A DNA stretch of 64,000 nucleotides, taken from Amorphophallus konjac. Lineage: Eukaryota; Streptophyta; Magnoliopsida; Alismatales; Araceae. Below, piece after piece: positions 12,451 to 24,835 of the stretch (positions are counted from its first letter, which is position 1; every line of letters begins with the position of its first letter). The stretch is from contig CM040124.1 in the NCBI GenBank assembly GCA_022559845.1, forward strand, positions 69,587,491 through 69,651,490, given 5' to 3'. Below the pieces are notes generated by a model. The model was not told where the DNA came from and searched no databases. It worked only from the letters and a program-made list of their open reading frames with translations. The position numbers and the translations under genes were made by a program.

Positions 12451-13226
12451 TGTTATGTTAGATGGACGCAGTCTATTACCACTGAGAGTGGATCTAGAGG
12501 GGGGTGAATAGATCTAATGTCTAAGATTATAACACAGTTGAATTCTAATGCGGAATTAAAACAAGCAACTGTTGAACGACAGAAGGAACACTATGAAATC
12601 ACACAAACCATAGGCAATCACACAATAGACACCGATCTTTAAGGTGGTTCGATCTCAATCCAGAGATCTACGCCCACCCCACACTCCAACTGGAATGTGG
12701 ATCCTGCTGACTCACAGCTTGAACAGTTGGGCTTCACAGCTTGCCAACAGACCGCTGATACACAGCTTCGCTGGGCTTTACAGCTTGCCGACCAGAGGAA
12801 CAAATCCTCTGCAAGTGCTGGGCGATATAGCTTAGCCGTCCGAGACCTGGTCTCGCCTGCTGAGGATTACAGCTTCACCTGTCCAGTGGAGACCTCCACT
12901 GCAATTGCTGGCTCACAGCTTGATAACAAAAGAGTTTCGAAAGTAGTAAAGACAGAAACAAACGAAATGGAAAACTAAAACGAATGTTGCTCAATTGAGC
13001 AGTATCAGCTCTGGTATCTGAACCAAGAGACTGATTTACAAGACTTCGAAAAGACTCTCTCAACTCAACTCTCTCAATCTTCTCTTCTCTCTTTCTCTTC
13101 TTCTCTCTGAATCTTCTCCTCTCTTTCTCTTCTTCTCTGTGGATCGTGCAGGCGCTCACTCTCTGTTCTTTTCTCTTAGCTCTAGCTGCTTCTATTCGAT
13201 CTACATCTTCTGAAGGAAGAAACTCC

Positions 13227-13235
13227 ATATATATA
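13227..13235 (-). promoter_or_regulatory. TATA box of the 3' LTR of C
   Basis: The run atatatata reads GGTATATATATGGAG on the element strand. The identical context in the other LTR (22968-22976) supports a kept core promoter. It separates the motif array (U3) from the R/U5 part. Confidence 0.65.
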
Positions 13236-13431
13236 CCAGCAGCAGGAAGGGCGTGTGCTCTCCACATCTCCCGCCCAATGGCTTGGACCACGTGACAGCA
13301 TCCATCAGGCTTTCAGTACACGTGTCATAATTTGCTCACTCCCCTTATCCTCGGATCACGTGCCCAGTCATCAGTATCTGCAAAGAATCCCTGTCAGACA
13401 GTCGAAATAGAATTGTCAGTTTAAGGTTTAA

Positions 13432-14912
13432 GCGATGTACAGACTATATGAAGGCACTGCTGAAGCAATGTATAGACATTGTGAATGCGAAGCTATGCAG
13501 TGTACAGACTCTACGTATGTAGACCCATGGCGTTGTACAGACTTAGTAAATACAGTGATGTAGCCTGTATAGACTTCAGATATGCAAGACTATGCCATGT
13601 ACAGACTTTCTATATGCAGGACTTATGCCATGTATAGACTCCATATATGCAGAGCTTATGCCATGTATAGACTTCAAATATGCAGAGCTTAAGCCATGTA
13701 CATACTTCAAATATGCAGAAGTAAACGTGCATCAATGTGTAGACTTAGCAAAACAAAGTATGAACAAAGCAACACAATGTGCAGACTTCGTGCAATGAGT
13801 GAAGTAGTGTATAGAGTTATGAGTGGAATACATGGAGCAATGTATAGAGTTAGAGTGCAATGAGTGTTCAAGTGATGTACAGACTCAACGTTATGCAAGC
13901 AGACAATGTATAGAGTTGATGAAGCGATGCTCAACAAAAAGACGCCTTACACTAAGGCGTTTGTTTCAGAAGTGACGCCACTTCTGGTGAGCGTCAAATC
14001 TCGAGCATAGAGAATGTATAGACTTGCTACGGCACAAGGCAGCATAACGATGTACAGACTCTGCCAAGAGCAATGCACAATGCACATATGAATGTACAGA
14101 CTTTGTTTGTGCTGTGCAAGCATGCTAAGATGCAATGTATAGACTTTATGCGAGCATGCTGCAGCCAGTGTACATACTTAGACCTGCGTGCATGCAATGC
14201 GATGTATAGACTTGCCCATGGCTGTCTAGACTTTGCATGCGTGCTTATAGCAATGTGCAGACTTGCAGACAATGCGTTGTGCAGACTTTGCGTGCCACAA
14301 TGTATAGACTTGGTGGCGAGTGACATGCACAAAGACGCTAAGTAAGACATTCCAATGTATAGACTTCAAGTCCACTTGAGACGCTGAGTGAGACGGACCT
14401 CACAGGCTGTACATACTTAAGAATGCACGATGTATAGACTTGAGAGAGAGTTCACGATGTATAGACTTAGCCAAGATACGATGTATAGACTTTGGCAAAG
14501 TAAGGGCTGTACAAACTTCAACTCAGCTGTAATGTATAGACTTACATGTGCAACGTAGGTAAAGATCAAGGAGTGTATAGACTTGATATCGTGGAACACA
14601 CGGGCTGTACAGACTTCATCGATGTCTAGACTTGGAAAGTTAAGCTGGTGAATGTACAGACTTCACCGATGTTTAGACTTTGAATGAATGTGCATGCATT
14701 GAATAGACTTCGCATATGATGTACAGACTTGCTAGTCAGACAAGCACAAGCTCTGTACAGACTTTAGCGTGCAGACAGGCCATGTGAATGTGTAGACTTA
14801 TGTTCTAAACGATGCACAAACACAACAATGCAATGTATGGACTTTGAGTGTGTAGACTTGTGTGTGTGCAATGTGTAGACCTGTGTGTGTGTGCATGACG
14901 ATGTATAGACTC
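13432..14912 (-). repeat. TGTATAGACTT motif array in U3 of the 3' LTR of C
   Basis: By eye about 46 copies of tgtatagactt (variants tgtacagactt, tgtgcagactt, tgtctagactt) occur in about 1.48 kb, mean spacing about 32 bp, with unrelated DNA between copies. All lie in the same orientation. On the element strand the motif reads AAGTCTATACA, recognisably related to the AAGTCTGTGCAT motif of LTR A. The array is wholly upstream of the TATA box. Confidence 0.9.
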
Positions 14913-15048
14913 TTACTGCATAGAACACATAGACAATCTGATAGATATAGTTTCATCAAAACATAAACAGTTGCCAATCAATCAAAACAAGCTGTTGCCA
15001 ATGAAATAAAGATATTGTCAACATCATCAACACAGAGGAGTCACAACA

Positions 15049-16584
15049 ATCTCCCCCTTTTTGATGATGGCAACACTCTATCATATGGAATAGCAACATC
15101 CTGTCATACAGATGTAATTTTGATGAAAGACATGAATTATTAGTCAGATTTGTCATGCAGATGCTATGGATGCATGCTGAGAAATGAAAACATCTCCCTA
15201 CCAACAAGATCTCCCACTATGCCATAATATGATGCATACACTCCCCCTGGAATTCACCAAACCCACAATAAATTCTCCCCCTTTGCCATCAACAAAGAGG
15301 AGGGAAAGAAAGTACAAGGGAAGGAACAAGAGAAATCATCTGACTGGTATTCTGAACAAGTAGTTCAGGAATAAGCATTCTAAAGCACAGAGTCTTCAAT
15401 CATATGAATTTAGAAACTGCTTTCAGATAGAGTTCTGGTTTAAAGACTATAAAATTTAGAGTTCATGCACTACAATCAATGGATAAGTTTTCTGTGCATG
15501 ATAAAACAATAAACCAGAATCACATTTGCATGAGAGATTTAGTTTTAAAATATCTTACTTTAATAAACTCAGTAAAAAGATGGTTAAGAGATACCAGGTC
15601 ATGTATTGAAATTAAACAAATTGACATCCCTGAAATTTCTTTTGAAGGAACAGCATTTTCAATATTATTTCATTAAGGGCATTCAGGTACCATTTATCTT
15701 TTTGCGTAAGGGTATACGTTTATCAGACGCCAATACCCCTAGATACTCAACATGATGGACCATTCTGCCTATGATCAAACTCAATAAAACGGATTTACAC
15801 CTTTTTGTGTGAGGGTACACGTTTATCAGACGCCAGTTACCCCCAGGTACTCAGTGAAACCACCCTACTGTTTTGATCATTTTATACAGAGATAACTGAT
15901 ACACCTCATGACTTAAGTATTGTCCATTTCTTTGATGGATCACTTAGTTTCTCAGTATTTTACCAGTCATTACTCTGCCAATATTATTTTTCAATTATTT
16001 TTCAATATTTTTCAATATCTTTCTTAGCTGTCCTTTATTTGTTTCAGAATGACTTGTTTAAGGACAATACACATACTTAGCCTTCTCTAACAGGATTTTA
16101 GATGAGTTTTTAGATTTCAGATATAATTGGCTTTGTCTGACATGAAATAAGATAAGGGTTGAGAGCTTTATCAAATTTCAGCTTTCTTATTTACTGATTG
16201 CAATCTTTAAACCTTAAAGTTTATAAATTTTAAATCATTAAGTCAGTCTTCAAGCAATTAAAGTTCTTATAAATGAAGAAGTCTGTTTTCTATTGCTTAG
16301 GAATCAGAATTGACTAACAGATTGCCATATTGTCAGACTCAACTCATTTAGGGTCAAAGAATTTGGATTTCAATAAAGTTGACGACCACTCTGAATTTCT
16401 AACAATACTCCCCCTGTCTATATGCATGTGGTTTTAGATGAGAGAGAGCTTAGACACAGTCATGACTAAATGATATGCAATGATGATCATGAGTGTGATG
16501 CCAAAAAAATATGAATGTCATGCATGATCATGAGTCTGTTGTAACATTCAACATTCACAAGGTTTATTCAAGCCATCAGAGAGT
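15049..16584 (-). other. 3' noncoding region of element C
   Basis: No convincing ORF is present. On the element strand there are polypurine tracts next to the LTR (15049-15060) and further in (15241, 15272, 16410). Two related boxes at about 15695-15757 and 15800-15855 share the core cgtttatcagacgcca. Read on the element strand they resemble the duplicated box in the 3' noncoding region of element A. Confidence 0.7.
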
Positions 16585-17637
16585 TTATTCATTATGCTGA
16601 AATTTACACAAGCCAAGTTCTCTTCTAAGAAATTTAAACCTTTCATTCTCAAGAGGCTTAGTAAAAATATCAGCAATTTATTTTTCAGTTTCAATGAAGT
16701 TCATTTCAATTTCCTTTTTATTTACAATATCTCTAAGAAAATAGTGTTGTATCTCTATATGCTTAGTCCTAGAATGATGAACATGATTTTTAGCTAAACA
16801 TATAGCACTAGTATTATCACACAAAATTAGAATACATTCCAATTTTATTTGATAATCAACCAGTTGGTGCTTGATCCAAAGTATTTGGGCTACACAGTTA
16901 CCAGCTGCAACATATTCAGCTTCAGCTGTGGACAAAGCAACTGTGTGTTGCTTCTTGGATGCCCAAGATACTAGACAGCCACCAAGGAATTGACAATAGC
17001 CACTAGTACTTTTTCTATCTACTCGACACCCAGCATAATCTGCATCAGTGTAGGCTAGAAGTTCTAACTCACACTTGGCAGGATACCAAAGACCTAGCTC
17101 TTAGGTGCCTAGTAAATACCTAAAAATCCTTTTCACAGATTTAAGATGTGATTCTTTAGGACTAGCCTGAAATCTAGAGCATAAACACACTGCAAATTGA
17201 ATATCAGGCCTAGATGCTGTAAGATATAGAAGGGATCCGATCATACCTCTATATAGCCTTTGGTCCACTGGTTTAGCTTGAGGATCTTCATCTAAACTAG
17301 TTGAGGTACTTATTGGAGCAGCTATTTCCTTGAGGTTATCCATCTTGTACTTCTTCAATAAATCCCTTATGTACTTGGACTGAGAGATGAAAGTTTCATC
17401 TTTTGACTGTGTCACCTGCAGTCCAAGAAATAATTTGAGCTCACCCATTGAGCTCATTTCAAACTCATTAGTCATTATCTGAGAGAATTCATCACACAAT
17501 TTGGGGTTAGTTGACCCAAAGATAATGTCATCCACATAAATTTGAATGATAAGAATATCTGAATGACTTACCTTAGTAAACAGGGTTTGATCAACTACAC
17601 CTCTTGTGAAGTTCTTATCAGTGAGAAATTTGCTCAA
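16585..17637 (-). pseudogene. Element C RT C-terminal half and RNase H
   Basis: RT continues with TLFTKVSHSD, the catalytic IYVDDIIFGST, LFLGLQVTQSKDE and SLLYLTASRPDIQFAVCLC, then RNase H with ADYAGCRVDRKST, STAEAEYVAAGN, CDNTSAICLAKN and HSRTKHIEIQHYFLRD, ending at the TAA 16587-16585. In-frame stops interrupt it near 17101 and 16677. The order and length are normal for a copia pol end. Confidence 0.9.
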
Positions 17638-17682
17638 CCTGTCATACCAAGCTCTAGGAGCTTGCTTAAGACCATAGAGAGG

Positions 17683-19695
17683 TTTTCAAAGTTTATACAC
17701 ATGATTGGGGAAGTCTAAACATTCAAAGCCAGGAGGCTGCCTCACATAGACATCCTCACTGATTTTCCCATTCAGAAAAGCAGATTTTACATCAATCTGC
17801 TGAAGATTTATTCCTAGGGAACATGCATAAGCCAATAAGATTCTGATAGCTTCTAACCTGGCTACAGGGGCAAAAGACTCTTCAAAGTCAATTCCAAATT
17901 CCTGGTTATACCCCTGAGCTACAAGTCTGGCCTTATTTTTAATGACATTCCCTGATTCATCAGTTTTATTTCTGAATACCCATTTAGTCCCTATGACTAT
18001 TTCATGATCAGGAGGTGGAACCAAGTGCCACACCTTATTCCTGTCAAATTGATTGAGCTCTTCATGCATGACATTAATCCAATGCACATCCTTAAGAGCA
18101 CAGTCAATGGACTTGGGTTCTACATTTGATACAAAGGCATATGCATTCAATTCATTTTGAATTCTTAAGTGGCCTCTAGTCCTAGGAGAGTCATGCAAAT
18201 TGCTAATCACATTATCTACATGATGATCTTTTAGATATCTAATGTTGACAATTTTATTATCATGATTTTCATTTACCTCCCCCTAAACTGTAGGCTCTTC
18301 TTCATTAAGCTCTTCATTTCCTTCCTCATCTTCGGATTTGTCTGCAGGATTCCCTTCTTTCAGAATATCACCATTGTCTTCATTCCTGCATTGACCAATA
18401 TTAGACTTTACCAAAGATTCATCAAAAATAATATGTGGAGATTCTTCAACAGTTTTGGAATTCAGATTATACACTCTATATGCTCGGGTGTTTTCAGAGT
18501 AACCAAGAAACATTCCTGGTTCACCTTTAAGTTCAAATTTATCAAGGTCTCTTTTATCATTTATATGAATAAAACATTTACAACCAAAAACCTTGAAATG
18601 AGCAATAGAAGGTTTCTTACCCTTTATGATCTCATAGGGTATTTTTTGGGTAGAAGGTCTTACCATGGCTCTGTTAATTACATAACAGGCAATATTTACT
18701 GCTTCAGCCCAGAACTTCCTTGGCAGACCACCTTCAACCAAGAGTGTACGACCCATTTCCACCAAGGTTCTGTTCCTCCTCTCCACAACTCCATTCTGCT
18801 CGGGTGTCCTTGGTGAGGAATACTTGTGATGAATTCCATTTGACCTGCAGAATTCATCAAACTGTGAGTTTTCAAACTCACCTCCATGATCAGTTAAAAT
18901 ATTTTCAATTTTCTGGTTTTTCTTAAGACAGAACTCCTGAAATTCTGAGAATGCATCACTTTTATGTGATAAGAAATATACCCAAGTATACCTAGAGAAG
19001 TCATCTACCATGACAAACCCATACTTCCTCCCTGATAAGCTGACAGACCTGGTTGGCCCAAAAATGTCCATGTGTATCAGCTCATAGGGTTTAGAAGACA
19101 GATTTTATGTTCTAGATTTAAATGACTTTCTAGTTAACTTTGACTGAGTGCATGCATCACATATTTTATTTTCTTTCTTAAAGGAAACTTCAGGAAGTCC
19201 TCTAACCATGCTATGCTCATTCAGTTTATGCAATACAGTGTAACTAGCATGGCCTAACCTACGATGTCATAAAAATACTAAGTCCTCTCTGCTAGCAGTA
19301 AGGCATAGGTTAGAATGTTGTATATCATCTAAGTCTATCATGTAAGTGTTATTTATCCTTTTACCAGAAAATTTAACAGTTTCGGAATCAGGTTCAAAAA
19401 CTTTGCAGCATTGAGAGTCAAAAAGAACTTTGCATCCTTTATCACACAGTTGGCTGATGCTAAGTAAATTATATGCTAAACCTTCAACCAACATGACATC
19501 TTCAATGCAACAAGTAGTACACTTACCTACCTTACCTGTCCCAACAATCTTACCCTTTGTGTTGCTACCAAAGGTGGCAAGGCCTCCTTGTTTCTCTGTC
19601 AGCATGTAGAACTTGGCCTTATCTCCTGTCATATGCCTGGAGCAGCCACTATCCAAGTACCACAAATTGTTCTTGGCTGCCAGGCATACCTGCAC
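17683..19695 (-). pseudogene. Element C protease, integrase and RT N-terminal half
   Basis: The protease segment ([18 protein letters not shown], 19660-19610) is followed by GAG-pre-integrase HRRLGHASYTVLHK with CDAC, integrase ([62 protein letters not shown]), an acidic linker (18360-18280), and RT N-terminal motifs ([46 protein letters not shown]). Stops at about 19266, 19110, 18282 and 17684 break it. The last is a TGA just before the LYGLKQAPRAWY motif. Identity with element B is high in motif regions but the linkers differ. Confidence 0.9.
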
Positions 19696-22133
19696 ACAGA
19701 ATCAGGTAGAGAAGTTTAGAACCCAAGACTGATTGGGATCCAGAGAAGATGAAAAGTGATTAAAAAAAGAAAGCAGACTTTTAGGAATCCACATTTGTTT
19801 GAAACAGTTCTGTTCAGTGGATTTTCCAGATTTCTTTTTGTTATGCTTTTTCTTGTTGACACTAGCATGATTATTTACAGATTGATTATTTCTATGCCAG
19901 TGCCTTGGCCAGGGTGTATTCACAAAATTTTGGCCATAGTAATCACTGGGCTGGCTGTGGAAATGTTGGTTCCTAGGTGTCCAAGAGCCATACCCATTAA
20001 CCCAATTTCTAGTGTAAGGTTTATAGGACTGTGTAGCCTGATGTCCATAACCTGTAAACCTTCCTTGAGTCCTAGTCCATCCTGACCTATTTGGATAGGT
20101 TGACTGTGCAAAGAAGTGGGACTGGGCTCTAGGTTGGTAGAAATGTTTGGGTTGAGCTCTAAAAGCATTCTGCCTCCCCTGCACCTTGGACCCTGCTGAC
20201 CTATTCATAGGTGTGTATTGGGTCTTCTTCAGAGGTGGTGGTGATGGTGGAGACTTGGTGACCTTAACATGTGGTTTATAAGACTGTGTAGGTTGACCCC
20301 TAACCTGAGACTGAGCTTTGGGATTTTGCTTGGATGTGCTAGCTCTACTGGGCTCACTCAACTTTTGTTTGCCCTTCTCCTCAGCACTAGACTTTTTCAG
20401 ATTTACAGCTTTGTTCACTGAAATGTTTGACTTCATGTTGATTAGAGGTCCTTTCTCTTTTTGTGCGACAAATGAAATAGTTTTCATTCCAAAGCTTTTT
20501 GTTGCACTAGAATTAAATCCAAGGCCCTCTTTTCTGAAGTTGACTTTTGACCCTAACAAAGCATTTAGGTTATCTGAACCTTGGGTCATTTTCTCAATAG
20601 TTTTAAGCTTGCCCTCATTATCCTTTTGAATGTCTTCAATGGATTTTTTCAGTTCTGTATTCACACTTAGGACAGCTTGATATTTTTCCTTCACAATTTT
20701 TATCTCACTTTCATATTTCTGAATTTTCAACTTCCATTCATCAGCTTCTTTTTCTAACCTCTCATTATCTTCTTTAGAGGCTTTTGACTCATTCTTGATT
20801 TCTTCTAATTCAGAACATGTGAGTTTGAGTTTATTATTCTCAGATTCAAGACATGCAATTTTATCAGTTAGAGTTGTATCATTTTGCATGGAGTTAATCT
20901 TTCTTCTTAGATGCATGTTTTCCCTTCTAATGTCATCTGCTTTATCAGCTATTTCATGATAGGCATCTACCTAATCAGCAATAGTAAAATTATCGAATCG
21001 AGAAGTTACCTCATCTGAATCCTCCTCTCTATCTTCAGAGCTTGTTGCCATAAGGCAAATGGGCTTTTCAAATTCGGCTTCACTGTCAAAGGTATTGCTC
21101 AAGGAGCCTTCATCTTCATCACTCCAGGTACTCACCATAGCTTTCCCTTTCGTGTTCCTCTTCTTTGACTTGTCCTTGTATTTCTGATTCTCTGGACAAT
21201 CAGCTTTCAGATGGCCTATCTTCCTGCATTGATAACAAGTATTAGTTTCAATTTTCTTTGCAGGGTTATGTTTATACCTTTTATCCCTTCGGCCGCCACG
21301 ATACTTCTTTTGGCTGAATCGTCATCCTTCTTTCCTGAGGAACTGCCTGAACTCTCTGGTCATCATTGCCATCTCAGTATGAGTTATATCTTGTTCATTC
21401 AGGCTCTCCTCGGATGATGATCCACTAGAGCTGGATCTGTTGGACTTGCTGGATTTGCTGGCACCAGCTTTCAGAGCGATTGGCTTCTTCTTCTTTTCAG
21501 CTTCCTCTATCTTTGGCAGATTAATCTCATATGCCATCAGCGAGCCAATTAGCTCATCTGCCCTTGTATTTCACAAATCCCTTGACTCCTCCATTACTGT
21601 AGCTTTAGTATGCCAAGCATGAGTCAGGGAACGCAATATCTTCCTCACTACATCGTATTATGTCTGAGCCTTCCCAAGACCTCTGAGACCATTTGTGATG
21701 ATAGTTAATCGAGAGTACATCTCCTTGATGGTCTCATTTGGCTTCATCTTGAAGGCTTCATATTCTGACACAAGGAAATTAGCCTTCGTCTCTCTAACCT
21801 GAGAAGTCCCTTCATGAATAACTTCCAGTGCATCCCACATCTCCTTAGCTGCGCTGCAAGCTGATACTCGAGAAAATTCCGTGGGGTGCAGAGAGCATTG
21901 AATAGCGTTTATGGCGCTCCAGTTTAGAGTAGACCTTCTGATCTCCTCCTTGGTCCAGACTTCCTCATTAGGGGACAGCTCATAAGGTTCCTTGCTGACT
22001 ACCTTCCAGATCTCATAATCCTTCGCCCTCAAAAATACTTGCATACGGTTCTTCAATATGCATAGTTAGATCCATCGAAGAAAGGGGGCTTGGTGGTTTA
22101 GTGTCCTTCAGCGATCATCCCTCGAGCATCCAT
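19696..22133 (-). pseudogene. Element C gag (nucleocapsid, coiled coil, Tyr/Gln/Asn-rich tail)
   Basis: The ATG at 22133-22131 follows the primer-binding site by about 45 bp and opens MDARGMIAEGH before a stop. A missing base near 22055 then shifts the frame. The rest gives the gag domain (RMQVFLRAKDYEIW, EMWDALEVIHEGTS), a stop near 21657, a Ser-rich segment, the CCHC knuckle CYQCRKIGHLKADC (about 21235-21195), VSTWSDEDEG, a long coiled coil (20916-20600) and a tail (20300-19850) rich in Tyr, Gln, Asn, Ser and Pro. The corresponding tail of element B is Thr-Gly-Arg-rich instead, so this region evolves freely. Confidence 0.88.
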
Positions 22134-22177
22134 CTGTACCTTCCTCTTCGGGCTGTAAGTCCCTATAGAAGAGTTAG

Positions 22178-22190
22178 GCTCTGATACCAA
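22178..22190 (-). other. Primer-binding site of element C (initiator Met tRNA)
   Basis: On the element strand it reads TGGTATCAGAGCC, a perfect match to the standard plant initiator-Met primer site, two bases inside the 5' LTR end at 22192. Confidence 0.95.
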
Positions 22191-22191
22191 C

Positions 22192-24835
22192 TGTTATGTT
22201 AGATGGACGCAGTCTATTACCACTGAGAGTGGATCTAGAGGGGGGTGAATAGATCTAATGTCTAAGTTTAAAACACAGTTGAACTCTAATGCGGAATTAA
22301 AACAAGCAACTGTTGAACGACAGAAGGAACACTATGAAATCACACAAACCACAGGCAATCACACAGTAGACACCGATCTTTAAGGTGGTTCGATCTCAAT
22401 CCAGAGATCTACGTTCACCCCACACTCCAACTGGAATGTGGATCCTGCTGACTCACAGCTTGAACAGCTGGGCTTCACAGCTTGCCAACAGACCGCTGAT
22501 ACACAGCTTTGCTGGGCTTTACAGCTTGCCGACCAGAGGAACAAATCCTCTGCAACCGCTGGGCGATACAGCTTAGCCGTTCGAGACTTGGTCTCACCTT
22601 CTGAGGATTACAGCTTCACCTGTCCAGTAGAGACCTCCACTGCAATTGCTGGCTCACAACTTGATAACAAAAGAGTTTCGAAAGCAGTAAAGACAGAAAC
22701 AAACGAAATGGAAAACCAAAACGAATGTAGCTCAATTGAGCAGTATTAGCTCTGGTATATGAACCAAGAGACTGATTTACAAGACTTCGAAAAGACTCTC
22801 TCAACTCAACTCTCTCAATCTTCTCTTCTCCCTTTATCTTCTTCTCTCTGAATCTTCTTCTCTCTTTTTCTTCTTCTCTGTGGATCGTGCAGGCGCTCAC
22901 TCTCTGTTCTTTTCTCTTAGCTCTGGCTGCTTCTATTCGATCTACATCTTCTGAAGGAAGAAACTCCATATATATACCAGCAGCAGGAAGGGCGTGTGCT
23001 CTCCACATCTCCCGCCCAATGGCTTGGACCACGTGGCAGCATCCAGTAGGCTTTCAGTACATGTGTCATAATCTGGTCACTCCCCTTATCCTCGGATCAC
23101 ATGCCCAGTCATCAGTCTCTATAAAGAATCCCTGTCAGACAGTCGAAATAGAATTGTCAGTTTAAGGTTTAAGCGATGTACAGACTATATGAAGGCACTG
23201 CTGAAGCAATGTGCAGACATTGTGAATGCGAAGCTATGCAGTGTACAGACTCTACGTATGCAGACCCATGGCATTGTACAGACTTAGTAAATGCAGTGCT
23301 GTAGCCTGTATAGACTTCAGATATGCAAGACTATGCCATGTACAGACTTCCTATATGTAGGACTTATGCCATGTATAGACTCCATATATGCAGAGCTTAT
23401 GCCATGTATAGACTTCAAATATGCAGAGCTTAAGCCATGTACATACTTCAAATATACAGAAGTAAACGTGCATCAATGTGTAGACTTAGCAAAACAAAGT
23501 ATGAACAAAGCAACACAATGTGTAGACTTCGTGCAATGAGTGAAGCAGAATATAGAGTTATGAGTGGAATACATGAAGCAATGTATAGAGTTAGAGTGCA
23601 ATGAGTGTTCAAGTGATGTACAGACTCAACGTTATGCAAGCAGACAATATATAGAGTTGATGAAGCGATGCTCAACAAAAAGACGCCTTACACTTAGGCG
23701 TTTGTTTCAGAAGTGACGCCACTTCTGGTGAGCGTCAAATCTCGAGCATAGAGAATGTATAGACTTGCTACGGCACAAGGCAGCATAACGATGTACAGAC
23801 TCTGCCAAGAGCAATGCACAATGCACATATGAATGTATAGACTTTGTTTGTGCTGTGCAAGTATGCTAAGATGCAATGTATAGACTTTATGCGAGCATGC
23901 TGCAGCCAGTGTACATACTTAGACCTGCGTGCATACAATGCGATGTATAGACTTGCCCATGGCTGTCTAGACTTTGCATGCGTGCTTATAGCAATGTGCA
24001 GACTTGCAGATAATACGTTGTGCAGACTTTGCGTGCCACAATGTATAGACTTGGTGGCGAGTGACATGCACAAAAATGCTAAGTAAGACATTCCAATGTA
24101 TAGACTTCAAGTCACTTGAGACGCTGAGTGAGACGGACCTCACAGGCTGTACAGACTTAAGAATGCACGATGTATAGACTTGAGAGAGAGTTCACGATGT
24201 ATAGACTTAGCCAAGACACGATGTATAGACTTTGGCAAAGCAAGGGCTGTACAGACTTCAACTCAGCTACAATGTATAGACTTGTAGGTGCAACGTATGT
24301 AAAGATCAAGGAGTGTATAGACTTGATACCGTGGAACACACAGGCTGTACAGACTTCATCGATGTCTAGACTTGGAAAGTTAAGCTGGTGAATATACAGA
24401 CTTCACCGATGTCTGGACTTGGAAAGTTAAGCTGGTGAATGTACAAACTTCACCGATGTCTAGACTTTGAATGAATGTGCATGTATTGAATAGACTTCGC
24501 ATATGATGTACAGACTTGCTAGTCAGACAGGCACAAGCTCTGTACAGACTTTAGCGTGCATACAGGCCATGTGAATGTGTAGACTTATGTTCTAAACGAT
24601 GCATAAACACAACAATGCAATGTATGGACTTTGAGTGTGTAGACTTGTGTGTGTGCAATGTGTAGACCTATGTGTGTGTGCATGACGATGTATAGACTCT
24701 TACTGCATAGAACACATAGACAATCTGACAGAGATAGTTTCATCAAAACATAAACAGTTGCCAATCAATCAAAACAAGTTGTTGCCAATGAAATAAAGCT
24801 ATTGTCAACATCATCAACACAGAGGAGTCACAACA
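22192..24835 (-). repeat. 5' LTR of element C (2644 bp)
   Basis: This is the partner of 12451-15048, with the same TATA box (22968-22976) and conserved box (22378-22421). It contains a 47-bp tandem duplication at about 24371-24464 that includes two copies of the U3 motif and is single in the other LTR. The duplication must therefore postdate or accompany the integration of this copy. Confidence 0.95.
23174..24698 (-). repeat. TGTATAGACTT motif array in U3 of the 5' LTR of C
   Basis: The same array as in the 3' LTR, with about two more motif copies because of the 47-bp duplication. Individual copies have drifted independently between the two LTRs (for example tgtgtagactt here against tgtgcagactt there at the matching position). 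Confidence 0.9.

Larger units (their letters stand above)
12451..15048 (-). repeat. 3' LTR of element C (2598 bp)
   Basis: The LTR is TG...CA-ended and next to the polypurine tract at 15049. On the element strand it reads start (15048), U3 motif array (14912-13432), TATA box (13235-13227), pyrimidine/purine-biased segment 13140-13050, conserved box (12680-12637) and end (12451). It matches 22192-24835 along its whole length. It is 46 bp shorter, explained by a 47-bp tandem duplication in the other LTR and one extra base near 14368 in this one. Confidence 0.95.
12451..24835 (-). mobile_element. Sirevirus C (Ty1/copia), complete with both LTRs
   Basis: The element is 12,385 bp, bounded by TGTTATGTTAG at 12451 and CACAACA at 24835 and flanked by exact 5-bp duplications gtcgg (12446-12450 and 24836-24840). 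Order on the minus strand: 5' LTR 24835-22192, primer-binding site 22190-22178, gag from ATG 22133, pol to the stop at 16585, 3' noncoding region, polypurine tract, 3' LTR 15048-12451. In the first 240 aligned LTR bases I count about 7 differences (about 3%), so it is fairly recent. Stops and a frameshift in gag-pol make this copy non-autonomous. Confidence 0.95.

Noticed and set aside
13432..14912. CRISPR-like repeat-spacer array
   Set aside because: The repeat is only about 11 bp and degenerate, spacing is irregular, the array is inside an LTR with an identical partner in the second LTR, and the genome is eukaryotic.
18262..18816. 184-codon ORF on the plus strand
   Set aside because: It lies antisense to the integrase of element C and has no recognisable domain.
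22178..22190. tRNA-derived sequence next to LTR C
   Set aside because: Only the short primer-binding site is present; there is no tRNA gene or cloverleaf.
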